Assembly (NCBI RefSeq): GCF_932526225.1 | Contig: NC_064034.1 | Span: 872,501 to 936,500, forward strand | Direction: 5' to 3' | DNA from: Nematostella vectensis | Lineage: Eukaryota > Cnidaria > Anthozoa > Actiniaria > Edwardsiidae | DNA: 64,000 nucleotides | Part shown: piece by piece, positions 1 to 12,900 of the stretch | Layout: the number at the start of each line of letters is the position of its first letter | Position numbering within the stretch: the stretch's first letter is position 1 | Made by a program: the position numbers and the translations under genes | Notes under the pieces: generated by a model | The model's input: only the letters and a program-made list of their open reading frames with translations | Database searches by the model: none | What the model was told of the DNA's origin: nothing

Positions 1-262
1 CCCAATTTCCTACCCCACCCAATACCCTACCCCACCCAATACCCTACCCCACCCAATACCCTACCCCACCCAATACCCTACCCCACCCAATACCCTACCC
101 CACCCAATACCCTACCCCACCCAATACCCTACCCCATCCAATACATTACCCCACCCAATTTCCTACCCCACCCAATACCCTACCCCACCCAATTTCCTAC
201 CCCACCCAATACCCTACCCCACCCAATACCCTACCCAATACCCTACCCCACCCAATAACCTG
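1..262. repeat. 17-bp CCCTACCCCACCCAATA minisatellite
   Basis: About 14 copies of a 17-bp unit alternating ccctacccca and cccaata run from the window edge to about 262, with a few truncated units. One strand is extremely C-rich and the other G-rich with runs such as GGGTGGGG, so G-quadruplex formation on the minus strand is conceivable. It lies downstream of the last visible DNAI4 exon, probably in an intron. It is telomere-like only in base composition, because the unit is not TTAGGG. Confidence 0.9.
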
Positions 263-374
263 CCCCACCCAGCTGCTGTTCCAGACTCCATCGCTTGAGT
301 TAATTTCGTACCAGTATTCAGAACGGTTAAAAGGGAGGAGATTTTCAATTTCTTGAAATGGGTGAGGTGGCCCA

Positions 375-790
375 CCCTTCACTTATTTGGGTCAGTCATT
401 GTTTTACAAACTTCCATATTTGGGCCAGTCATTGTTTTAGAAACTTCCATATTTGGATCAGTCATTGTTTGACAAACTTTGGTCCGTCATTGTTTTACAA
501 ACTTCCATATTTGGGTCAGTGGTTGTTTTACAAACTTCCATATTAGGGCCAGTGGTTGTTTTACAAACTTTCATATTTGGGTCAGTGGTTGTTTTACAAA
601 CTTCCATATTTGGGTCAGTGGTTGTTTTACAAACTTTCATATTTGGGTCAGTGGTTGTTTTACAAACTTCCATATTTGGGTCAGTGGTTGTTTGTGTATA
701 TCCTCATTTGGGCCAGTTATTGTTTGTATGCTTTCGCATTTACGTCATTCATTCTTTGCTTACTTGCATGTTTGAGTCAGTTTAGTTTAC
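375..790. repeat. 30-bp minisatellite (tttgggtcagtggttgtttt)
   Basis: About 12-13 copies of a unit built from tttgggtcagtggttgtttt followed by acaaacttccata. The array ends just before the DNAI4 exon donor at 793-794. I see no exon sequence inside this unit, unlike several other arrays in the gene. Between 262 and 375 there is only unique sequence without a recognisable exon. Confidence 0.88.
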
Positions 791-794
791 TCAC

Positions 795-930
795 ATATTA
801 GCATCATTCGGGCTGAAGTCGAAGCAGAACCCTGCCGCGAACCTCGAGATGAGGGCATCGCTCTTGCGCTCACTCCCTCCCCCTCCGGCCTTCTGTTTGG
901 TGACGTTGATCCTCTTAAGCTTCATAAGAT
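795..930 (-). CDS. DNAI4: DNAI4 exon 17, last exon seen
   Basis: Reads DLMKLKRINVTKQKAGGGGS then ERKSDALISRFAAGFCFDFS and PNDAN. Acceptor TCGACAG, donor GTGAGT. The next WD repeats are expected beyond the window edge. A Gly-rich insertion sits in the loop between two blades. Confidence 0.88.
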
Positions 931-3900
931 CTGTCGAGGCAAACATCACCATTTCCATGGATTATCTCGTGAAACCACTGTGTTCTGTACTTAATTACAG
1001 ACCACACCAGGATTACGCAATACGTTGATAACGCCCATATCACGCTATACTTTGACCACGCCTACCTCTAGATCCCGCTATCAATAACACGCCCTAGATA
1101 TCATTATATGTTGAACTATCACCTGCGCTCTCGAAGCCCTTTCGGATAGACCACTTGGTGACGCGTCCATCCGCTGATATCGACACCAGGATCTCGTCGT
1201 GCTCGTCACCATTCCCTCCCTGCTCACGGTCTACCCACTGAAGCTGCCAGACGGGGGATGTGTGTTTACCAACCGACTCCCTAGACAGTGAGAAATACTC
1301 CAGCGAATCGTAACAGAACAAACAGATACAGCCCTGGGGATGTGTGTTTACCAACCGACTCCCAAGACAGTGAGAAATACTCCAGCGAATCACAACAGAA
1401 CAAACAGATACAGCCCGGGGGATGTGTGTTTACCAACCGACTCCCTAGACAGTGAGAAATACTCCAGCGAATCACAACATAACAAACAGATACAGCCCGG
1501 AGGATGTGTGTTTACCAACCGACTCCCTAGACAGTGAGAAATACTCCAGCGAATCACAACATAACAAACAGATACAGCCCGGGGGATGTGTGTTTACCAA
1601 CCGACTCCCTAGACAGTGAGAAATACTCCAGCAAATCACAACAGAACAAACAGATACAGCCCGGGGGATGTGTGTTTACCAACCGACTCCCTAGACAGTG
1701 AGAAATACTCCAGCGAATCACAACATTACAAACAGATACAGCCCTGGGGATGTGTGTTTACCAACCGACTCCCTAGACAGTGAGAAATACTCCAGCGAAT
1801 CACAACATAACAAACAGATACAGCCCTGGGGATGTGTGTTTACCAACCGACTCCCTAGACAGTGAGAAATACTCCAGCGAATCACAACATAACAAACAGA
1901 TACAGCCCTGGGGATGTGTGTTTACCAACCGACTCCCTAGACAGTGAGAAATACTCCAGCGAATCACAACATAACAAACAGATACAGCCCTGGGGATGTG
2001 TGTTTACCAACCGACTCCCTAGACAGTGAGAAACAAACAGATACAGCCTGGGGGATGTGTGTTTACAAACAGATACAGCCCGGGGGATGTGTGTTTACAA
2101 ACAGATACAGCCCGGGGGATGTGTGTTTACAAACAGATACAGCCCGCAGGAGAGACATCAGGGACCCTAAGATCGACGGCGGCAGCAGGCACGTGGGATG
2201 TCAGTAAACGCCACCGCCATTTTCTTTTGGAGCACGCAAATATAAGTGTGCACCGTCCCATAAAAATACCAACTTCACATTACTTACGAACTATCCAGTG
2301 CCGGCGAGTCATCTGTACAGCGGATATTATATATTGCAATAGTCCCATCATACAATCCAACCTGAAAGAAGATAAACATGAACGGCCGTATGAGCCTAAA
2401 AGAGAACCACAGGGAGCCCAAGCAGAACATGAAGAAAAGATAAACATGAACGGCCGTAAGAGCCTGAAAGAGAAGGAAAAACATGAAGAGAACATGAAGA
2501 AAAGAAAAACATGAAGATAACACGAAGAAAAGAAAAAACACGAAGAGAACATGAAGAAAAGAATAACATGAAGAGAACATGAAGAAAATAAACAGAACAC
2601 ACAAAAAAAGAAAAACATGAAGATAACATGAAGAAAAGAAAAACATGTAGAGAACGTTAAGAAAAGAATAACATGAAGAAAATAAACAGAACACACAAAA
2701 AAAGAAAAACATGAAGATAACATGAAGAAAAAAAAACATGTAGAGAACGTTAAGAAAAGACAAACACGAAGAGAACACGGAGAAAAGAAAAACATGAAGA
2801 GAACATTAAGAAAAGAAAAACATGAAGAGAACATGAAGAAAAGAAAAACACGAAGAGAACACGGAGAAAAGAAAAACACGAAGAGAACATTAAGAAAAGA
2901 AAAACATGAAGAGAACACGGAGAAAAGACAAACACGAAGAGAACACGGAGAAAAGAAAAACATGAAGAGATCATTAAGAAAAGAAAAACATGAAGAGAAC
3001 ATGAAGAAAAGAAAAACACGAAGAGAACACGGAGAAAAGAAAAACACGAAGAGAACATTAAGAAAAGAAAAACATGAAGAGAACACGGAGAAAAGACAAA
3101 CATGAAGAGAACACGGAGAAAAGAAAAAAACATGAACGGCTTTATGAGCCTCGATCAAACTTGAGAGCTCCAACTCCGATCGTTTGACGTGCACTTTCAC
3201 GCACTCTCATTAACTTTGAACATGTTCAAATTCTACACGAGGGATGGTGAGAGTGGTCACCGTTCGATCGAGTGAATGAGAGTTACATAAGAAAAGTATT
3301 TCACAAAAGATGAAATTCACATTGTAATTACATATTCGGTGATGAATCCTGACTTCAAATAATTAACTTTAGGATATAAGCGTGACCAGCCTTATTTGAC
3401 TAGAAATAAGCGCAAGCTTTAATAGGGTCTAACATTTAAGACTCTCAGAGATCGTTTGATCGCAACCCTTTGATAGCGAGAAAGAGTGAATTCTCATGTC
3501 CTGAGACAAGCGCACACTTACAGCAAGAAGGTTCGGGTGTGCACCAGAGAAGTCCAAGGCAGTCACCCCAGTATTTAAATGAAACACGCGCTCGGGGTAC
3601 TGGTGATGGAAAATAATCAACATCAGCTTTTGCAAATAATTTTGTGCCGTTATTGAGTTCTTGAATGGTTTGGTGTTGTGTAGGTGAAATTTGTCGGTAA
3701 ATTCATTATGTATTTCAATGCTATAAGTCTGGAGACGATTGCCAGTATGCATGCATTACAAGAAAAATACAAATGTACGGCTTGTAAGTAGGGGACGGTT
3801 TGGGGTGGTATAGGTCGTATGTGGTATGTCAGTAAACTTCTGAATAGTAAATATTACTGCACCCTGTTTGTCCGTATGAAGAAAAAACCACACTTAAACC

Positions 3901-6900
3901 AGGCCGTAGTAGTACCATCACACACATGAAATTATAGTATATTTTGTCACCTCCAGGTTCATCACAGTCCATGGTATTATAGTCTATAGTCTATAGGCTA
4001 TTATAGTATTATAGTCACCTCTGGGTTCACCATACTCCATGCTATTATAGTATTATAGTCACCTCTGGGCTCACATAATCCATGCTATTGTAGTATTATA
4101 GTCACCTCTGGGTTCACCATACTCCATGCTATTATAGTATTATAGTCACCTCTGAGTTCACCATACTCCATGCTATCATAGTATTATAGTCACCTCTGGG
4201 TTCACCATACTCCATGCTATTATAGTATTATAGTCACCTCTGGGTTCACCATACTCCATGCTATTATAGTATTATAGTCACCTCTGGGTTCACCATACTC
4301 CATGCTATTATAGTATTATAGTCACCTCTGGGCTCACATAATCCATGCTATTGTAGTATTATAGTCACCCCTGGGTTCACCATACTCCATGCTATTATAG
4401 TATTATAGTCACCTCTGAGTTCACCATACTCCATGCTATCATAGTATTATAGTCACCTCTGGGTTCACCATACTCCATGCTATTATAGTATTATAGTCAC
4501 CTCTGGGTTCGCCATACTTCATGCTATTATAGTATTATAGTCACCTCTGGGTTCACCATACTCCATGCTATTATAGTATTATAGTCACATCTGGGTTCAC
4601 CATACTCCATGCTATTATAGTATTATAGTCACCTCTGAGTTCACCATACTCCATGCTATCATAGTATTATAGTCACCTCTGGGTTCACCATACTCCATGC
4701 TATTATAGTATTATAGTCACATCTGGGTTCACCATACTCCATGCTATTATAGTATTATAGTCACCTCTGAGTTCACCATACTCCATGCTATCATAGTATT
4801 ATAGTCACCTCTGGGTTCACCATACTCCATGCAATCATAGTATTATAGTCACCTCTGCGCTCACCTTATCATCCATGCTATTATAGAATTATAGTCACCT
4901 CTGGGTTCACCATACTCCATGCTATCATAGTATTATAGTCACCTCTGGGTTCACCATACTCCATGCTATCATAGTATTATAGTCACGTCTGCGCTCACCT
5001 TATCCATGCTATCATAGTATTATAGTCACCTCTGGGTTCACCATACTCCATGCTATTATAGCATTATAGTCACCTCTGGGTTCACCATACTCCATGCTAT
5101 TATAGTCACCTCTGGGTTCACCATACTCCATGCTATTAGAGTATTATAGTCACCTCTGGGTTCACCATACTCCATGCTATTATAGTATTAGTCACCTCTG
5201 GGTTCACCATACTCCATGCTATCATAGTATTATAGTCACCTCTGCGCTCACCTTATCCATGCTATTATAGTATTATAGTCACCTCTGGGTTCACCATACT
5301 CCATGCTATCATAGTATTATAGTCACCTCTGGGTTCACCATACTCCATGCTATTATAGTATTATAGTCACCTCTGGGTTCACCATACTCCATGCTATTAT
5401 AGTATTATAGTCACCTCTGGGTTCACCATATTCCATGCTATTATAGTATTATAGGCACCTCTGAGTTCACCATACTCCATGCTATCATAGTATTATAGTC
5501 ACCTCTGGGTTCACCATACTCCATGCTATCATAGTATTATAGTCACCTCTGCGCTCACCTTATCCATGCGATTATAGTATTATAGGCACCTCTGGGTTCA
5601 CCATACTCCATGCTATCATAGTATTATAGTCACCTCTGGGTTCACCATACTCCATGCTATTATAGTATTATAGTCACCTCTGGGTTCACCATATTCCATG
5701 CTATTATAGTCACCTCTGGGTTCACCATACTCCATGCTATCATAGTATTATAGTCACCTCTGGGTTCACCATACTCCATGCTATCATAGTATTATAGTCA
5801 CCTCTGGGTTCACCATATTCCATGCTATCATAGTCACCTCTGGGTTCACCATACTCCATGCTATCATAGTATTATAGTCACCTCTGGGTTCACCATACTC
5901 CATGCTATCATAGTATTATAGTCACCTCTGCGCTCACCTTATCCATGCTATTATAGTATTATAGTCACCTCTGGGTTCACCATATTCCATGCTATTATAG
6001 TCACCTCTGGGTTCACCATACTGTATGCTATTATAATCACCTCTGGGTTCACCATACTCCATGCTATCAAAGTATTATAGTTACCTCTGGGTTCACCATA
6101 CTCCATGCTATTATAGTATTATAGTCACCTCTGGGTTCACCATACTCCATGCTATTATAGTATTATAGTCACCTCTGGGTTCACCATACTCCATGCTATT
6201 GTAGTATTATAGTCACCTCTGGGTTCACCATATTCCATGCTATTATAGTCACCTCTGGGTTCACCATACTGTATGCTATTATAATCACCTCTGGGTTCAC
6301 CATACTCCATGCTATCAAAGTATTATTAATAGTTACCTCTGGGTTCACCATACTCCATGCTATTGTAGTATTATAGTCACCTCTAGGTTCACCATACTCC
6401 ATGCTATTGTAGTATTATAGTCACCTCTGGGTTCACCATACTCCATGCTATTATAGTATTATAGTCACCTTTGGGTTCACCATACTCCATGCTATTTATA
6501 GTATTATAGTCACCTCTGGGTTCACCATACTCCATGCTATTATAGTATTATAGTCACCTCTGGGTTCACCATACTCCATGCTATCATAGTATTATAGTCA
6601 CCTCTGCGCTCACCTTATCCATGCTATTATAGTATTATAGTCACCTCTGGGTTCACCATACTCCATGCTATCATAGTATTATAGTCACCTCTGGGTTCAC
6701 CATACTCCATGCTATTATAGTATTATAGTCACCTCTGGGTTCACCATACTCCATGCTATTATAGTATTATAGTCACCTCTGGGTTCACCATACTCCATGC
6801 TATCATAGTATTATAGTCACCTCTGGGTTCACCATACTCCATGCTATCATAGTATTATAGTCACCCCTGCGTTCACCATACTCCATGCTATCATAGTATT

Positions 6901-9900
6901 ATAGTCACCTCTGCGCTCACCTTATCCATGCTATTATAGTATTATAGTCACCTCTGGGTTCACCATATTCCATGCTATTATAGTCACCTCTGGGTTCACC
7001 ATACTGTATGCTATTATAATCACCTCTGGGTTCACCATACTCCATGCTATCAAAGTATTATAGTCACCTCTGGGCTCACCATACTCCATGCTATCATAGT
7101 ATTATAGTCACCTCTGGGTTCACCATATTCCATGCTATTATAGTCACCTCTGGGTTCACCATATTCCATGCTATTATAGTATTATAGTCACCTCTGAGTT
7201 CACCATACTGCATGCTATTATAGTATTGTAGTCACCTCTGGGTTCTTGATGGACCAACAGCACGCCAGACCTCCTTTCTGGTTCGAGTAGCTGAATTCCC
7301 CATAACCCACACCAAGGATGTCCTAAGATAGGAGGCGCATGCATAAGACAGTATTGGAGAAAAAGCAACCATACACCACATGTTAACAAATACTTAGGCT
7401 AAACGTGTCATTTTGAATACAAACGCGGAAAGAATAGATTGTAATGAAAAAAATATGCCTTCGATCGCTCAACACAAAAAAGAATGAACACACAAACAAC
7501 GCCGGTTCATTATTTTTGGCAACTCGTTTTGGGCCACCACACAAAATATGCGTGGTTCGTGAGAGTTCCATGGAGTTTCCAGTCAAAGTTTCGCTTTCTG
7601 TATTCGTTCTTACCGGGTTTTTCTTGTTCCAAGCCACACAGCTGACATTCCTTCCCTTAGTAAGGTTGCACGAGTAGGCCCACAGCTTATTTAGACTGGG
7701 ACCGAGTTGGGCGAGAGTTTTAGCCGTGGCTGACTGCTCCTCCTCCTCAGTGACCGCGTCGATATCTACAAAGAAACCGCTAAGTTAAATGTCAATATCT
7801 ACAAAAAAACGGCAAGTTAAATAATCGTCATGGTCTTCAACAATGTTGGAAACTTTTTCAAGAAAGTAGTGTACAGCTATTAGTTATTAGGTTAGAATGT
7901 TCTTTCAGACGTAGTGTATGGCTATTGGGTGTGATATTTGTTTGGTTCTGTTCAGAATTAGTGTACAGCTATTAAGAATTGGGCGTGGTATTTGTTTGGT
8001 TATCTTCAAAAGTAGTGTAAAGCTATTATTTATCGGGTTTGTTATTTGTGTTCAAAGGTAGTGTATGGCTATTGAGTGTGGTATTTGTTTGGTTCTGTTC
8101 AGAAGTAGTGTAAAGCTATTAGTTATCGGGTATGTTATTTGTGTTCAAAGGTAGTGTATGGCTATTGGGTGCGGTATTTGTTTGGTATTTTTTTTATTCT
8201 GTTCAGAAGTAGCTTACGGATATTAGTTATTGGCCCAATAATTGTGTGTTTTTTTAACACCACATTATTAACAGTTTCTGGAAGCCTTCACCTACCCGGC
8301 ACCACCTCCAGACCTCTGTACTGCGCCTGTCGGGGCTGGTACACGTTCTGAGAGATGACTCGCTCCATCAAAAACAGGTTCTTTGCCATGCTTTCAGACT
8401 ACAACAGAAAAAAATCAACATTTAGTAAAGTTGGCTGGTTTGGCGCTCCTTTTATGAAACCCCTGAGGATTCGTGTTTTTATCCTATATTTGTCCCTCAT
8501 GTCTGTCCCTCATCTCTTGTATTCTATAATACCTCCAAGATCCTGTCCCATGAAGGTAGTCATCAAGAGGGGTGCTTAGATATAATCTCTTGTATTCTAT
8601 AATACCTCTAACATCCTGTCCTTTATCTATTGTATTCTATAATACCTCCAAGATCCTGTCCCATGAAGGTAGTCATCAAGAGGGGTGCTTAGATATAATC
8701 TCTTGTATTCTATAATACCTCTAACATCCTGTCCTTTATCTATTGTATTCTATAATACCTCCAAGATCCTGTCCCATGAAGGTAGTCATCAAGAGGGGTG
8801 CTTAGATATAATCTCTTGTATTCTATAATACCTCTAACATCCTGTCCTTTATCTATTGTATTCTATAATACCTCCAAGATCCTGTCCCATGAAGGTAGTC
8901 ATCAAGAGGGGTGCTTAGATATAATCTCTTGTATTCTATAATACCTCTAACATCCTGTCCTTTATCTATTGTATTCTATAATACCTCCAAGATCCTGTCC
9001 CATGAAGGTAGTCATCAAGAGGGGTGCTTAGATATAATCTCTTGTATTCTATAATACCTCTAACATCCTGTCCTTTATCTCTTGTATTCTATAACATCTT
9101 CAAGATCTGCTGTCCTTTATCCCTTGTATTCTAAAATACCTCCAAGATCCTGTCCTTCATCTCTTGTATTCTAAAATACCTCTAACATCCTGTCCTTTAT
9201 CTCTTGTATTCTATAATACCTCTAAGATACTGTCCTTTATCTCTTGTATTCTATAATACCTCTAAGATCATCCCTTGTATTCTAAAATATCTCCAAGATC
9301 CTGTCCTTCATCTCTTGTATTCTAAAATACCTCTAAGATCCTGTCTTTTATCTCTTGTATTCTATAATACCTGTAAGATCCTGTCTTTCATCTCTTGTAT
9401 TCTATAATACCTCTAACAGTCTAAGATCCTGTCCTTCATCCCTTGTATTCTAGATAATACCTCTAAGATCCTGTGTTTCATCCCTTCTATTCTATAGGAT
9501 AACTCTAAGATCCAGTCTTTTATCCCTTGTATTCTATATAATACCTCTAAGATCCTGTCCTTCATTTCTTCAGCAATCTCCTCAGCATTTTTCTCGTTGT
9601 CCTTCTCCCCTGAAGGCTCATCATCGAGAGAGCTGGTCTTGAACGTGAACATGCTTGCTCTACTCCCTGAGATGCAATATTCCACATTATCTCAAAAAAA
9701 GATAATGGGTTTTATGCCGGGAAGTGAAGAATATCATAAGAGGTTTATCTGATGGCGGCCTTATGACAAGGGTGATTGATCCCGGCTGTAAAATGTATGT
9801 TGATGGCCCTGTCGTTGACATGGTATATAAACACTTCTCTGCACGCAAACTGACCTCTTTGCTCGTGTTAAGCGCAGTGATAGAAAAACCTTTTGACCAC

Positions 9901-12900
9901 CCACCGCCGCCCGCATCACCTCCTTTGTCTAGTCTGCTTTTCAACTATGTTGTTGTTAAGGTGTGGCGTAAATTCGCCCCACCATTTCTCGGTTTTAATT
10001 TCAATTGGTGTGATCTCTGACAAAATTTGTATACATTTATTAATTGAGTGATTAGAAATAAAAGCCACAATTATCCAAAACAATCAACCCTGTGTCACTT
10101 TATGTCGTGTTTACACTGCTCGCACGCTACGCTGCCTTGTGTTAGATATTCATTACAAGTTCATAGTTTGTTAATTAGTACTTTGATTCCCGGCATAAAA
10201 ATCACATGCTGCTGATATTAGCCTTTGAGGGAGGCTAGATATCTATTACACATACATCACTTCACTTTTATGTCATCCTATCAAAACTCCAAATGTAAAA
10301 AAGCATCCATTTTCATTGGCTGATCGAGGTTAGGATTAACTAATGCAATAACGATTTTTTTCATGTTATGGTCTATAGATATTAAATGGAAAACAATAAT
10401 TAAGGTGTGGCTGACAAGGGTCCTTTAAGTGCGCTTACCTGCAATACTACTTGAGGCACTGCTCGGTCTGACGGACCCTGACTCACTGTCCTCGTGACTA
10501 CTCCCTTTCTCGCCACTTACTGGTCTACTTAGACTCTCAAGCTTTTCTTCCGTCTCTGGTTTCTCTTCTGAGAGGTAATCAAAAGAGAAATGTCAAAAAT
10601 ACAACAAACCTTTGTTATATGTTTCATCAGTTGTGTAAATATTGAAAACCACATTTTGTTGTAGTTTCATCACTTGTGTAAATATTTAAACAAACCTTTT
10701 GTTGTAGCTTCATCAGTTATGTAAATATTTAAACCAACCTTTTGTTGTAGTTTCATCACTTGTGTAAATATTTAAACCAACCTTTTGTTGTAGTTTGATC
10801 ACTTGTGTAAATATTTAAACCAACCTTTTGTTGTAGTTTGATCACTTGTGTAAGTATTTAAACCAACCTTTTGTTGTAGTTTCATCACTTGTGTAAGTAT
10901 TTAAACCAACCTTTTGTTGTAGTTTCATCAGTTGTGTAAGTATTTAAAACAACCTTTTGTTGTAGTTCATCAGTTGTGTAAAAATTTAAACCAACCTTTT
11001 GTTGTAGTTTCATCAGTTGTGTTAATATTTAAACAAACCTTTTGTTGTAGTTTCATCACTTGTGTATGTATCGTACATGTCCCAAGTTGTTGCCATACAA
11101 CCCATGTCCTAAACATCCAGAACAACACTTATTACATATTCAAGGTCTACAGTAAGTCTGCTTGCAGTTTTTTGTGTCAGTCACGCAAGTCACATGTCAC
11201 GTGTCAGTCACGCAACGCTGACACTAAAAACGGCTGCAAGTAGACTAGGTCTAGGGTGGACTTAGAGGATGTAACATTCTTTACAGATGTTGGCAAGCAA
11301 TAAAACGTTGGAGGAGCTTGTGTCCCTAACTCAGAGGATGTAACATTCATTTCAGAAGATGGCAAAAAATTAGACATTGGAGGGTCTTGCATCTCTTACT
11401 TGGAGGATGTAACATTCATTACAAAAAAGGTACAACTTGGTAAGCAATAAAACATTGGAGCAGCTTGCATCCCTAACCGAGATGTAACATTCATTACAGA
11501 AAACTTGTCGAGTAATAAATAATTGGAGGAGACCTTTTTGCACAAAAGAGGGTTTGGTTATTGCTGTTTGGTTTTCTTGGAACCAAATTATTGAGGGGTG
11601 CTGGGGGTTGACCTTCTCTTTAGTGAAGTTTATGGGCCTGAGCAAAGGATTCATATAGATGCTTTTCATGGGGCATCATGTGTACTCACAAACAGTTCTA
11701 ATTTGGATGTCTGCACTTCTTTGCTTTTTGGAGCATCATTGAAGGTTTGCATCCCTCTCTCGACATACATGTCATTACCAGCTCTGGTTTTCAGTAACTG
11801 CAAGAATAGAAAAACACAGTACAATGAACTAGTCGAAACTCAGCAAGGTGAAACCCAATAGAACAATGATAATCCAAGTATAATTATCAACAATTTTAGC
11901 CCAAGAACAGAAAAAAAATGGGAAATAATGACTTGATAATGCCTTGCCTGTATAAAGCAAACAAAATTCTACTTTATTGCTCACCTCCTCATATTTCTGG
12001 TTCCTCTCCTTAATCTCAGGAGCATTCTCATTATCTTCTGATACATAGGTGCCTGGTATATCCAGTAACCACATAGTCTCGGTCTCCGTCAGTGTCAAAT
12101 GAACCTGGAGATTCCAAGGTGTTTCACTAAATGGGCTGTTTTCTGTCTGATGGAATCTGAACATGAAAGCAAGGCTTTGCAGGCGGGATAAGGGGTTTAA
12201 AGCCTAATGCAAATTATTATTTCAGATCATTTTCTTACTTCATTTTATAGCCCTTTTAAATAGGTGCCTAGCTTCAGGTTTTATTGTAAAGCGAACAAAA
12301 AATTTCAAATATTCAAAAGATTATTGATGAGTGACAGTTCTATCCAATGCCCTGCACTCTCTACTGGAATATGGACTAGTGGAGGCTTTATGGTTTCAGA
12401 ACCAAATCGAAATCAGAATTAAATTTAAACCTTTTTCTCACACAATCAAACATTGTTCTCATTAGCTGTTATGGTAGATTTGTAAATGATAAAGCAAATC
12501 TTCAAGAGTGGTAAGATGGTGTGCAAGGCCAAATGTGTGTCTGAGTTTGAAGAGGCTGTTTCTAAATATGAAAAAATTATCTTGGGTTAGGGTTAGGATG
12601 ACCACAATGAAGAATTTCAAAAAGACCAGGATAAAGAACTTGGCCCGATACAAGAAGGGTATGTTTACTGTACCATCTTATCCAGATCTGCCTCTGTTAT
12701 CTCTTCCTTCATAAATGTGGTGTGTGTCTGTATATCTGTACCAAAGATCACACAATAAAGAAGCAAATAACAAAATAAGCAAAAAAGTGCAAACTTGTAC
12801 CTCCAAGACCAGAAGAGAATTTGTCATGATAATTGCTTGGTTCCGTCAAGTCTTCACTGATGGACTCTGGTGAAGAACGTCCAGACACGGAGCTACCAAA

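Noticed and set aside
1-262. Telomere
   Set aside because: The unit is a 17-mer rich in CCCTACCCCACCC, not TTAGGG, and genes continue inward from it without subtelomeric structure.
453-801. Short repeat proteins on both strands
   Set aside because: Translation of the 30-bp minisatellite; no splice or family support.
2280-3200. 306-residue Phe/Cys/Ser-rich minus-strand open frame and the Lys/Glu-rich plus-strand frames over the same DNA
   Set aside because: They are translations of a purine/pyrimidine minisatellite with no stop triplets in the unit; only the last 25 residues (GLYDGTIAIYNI) are a true DNAI4 exon.
3948-7235. CRISPR array
   Set aside because: Regular repeats without unique spacers, inside an animal intron; ordinary minisatellite.
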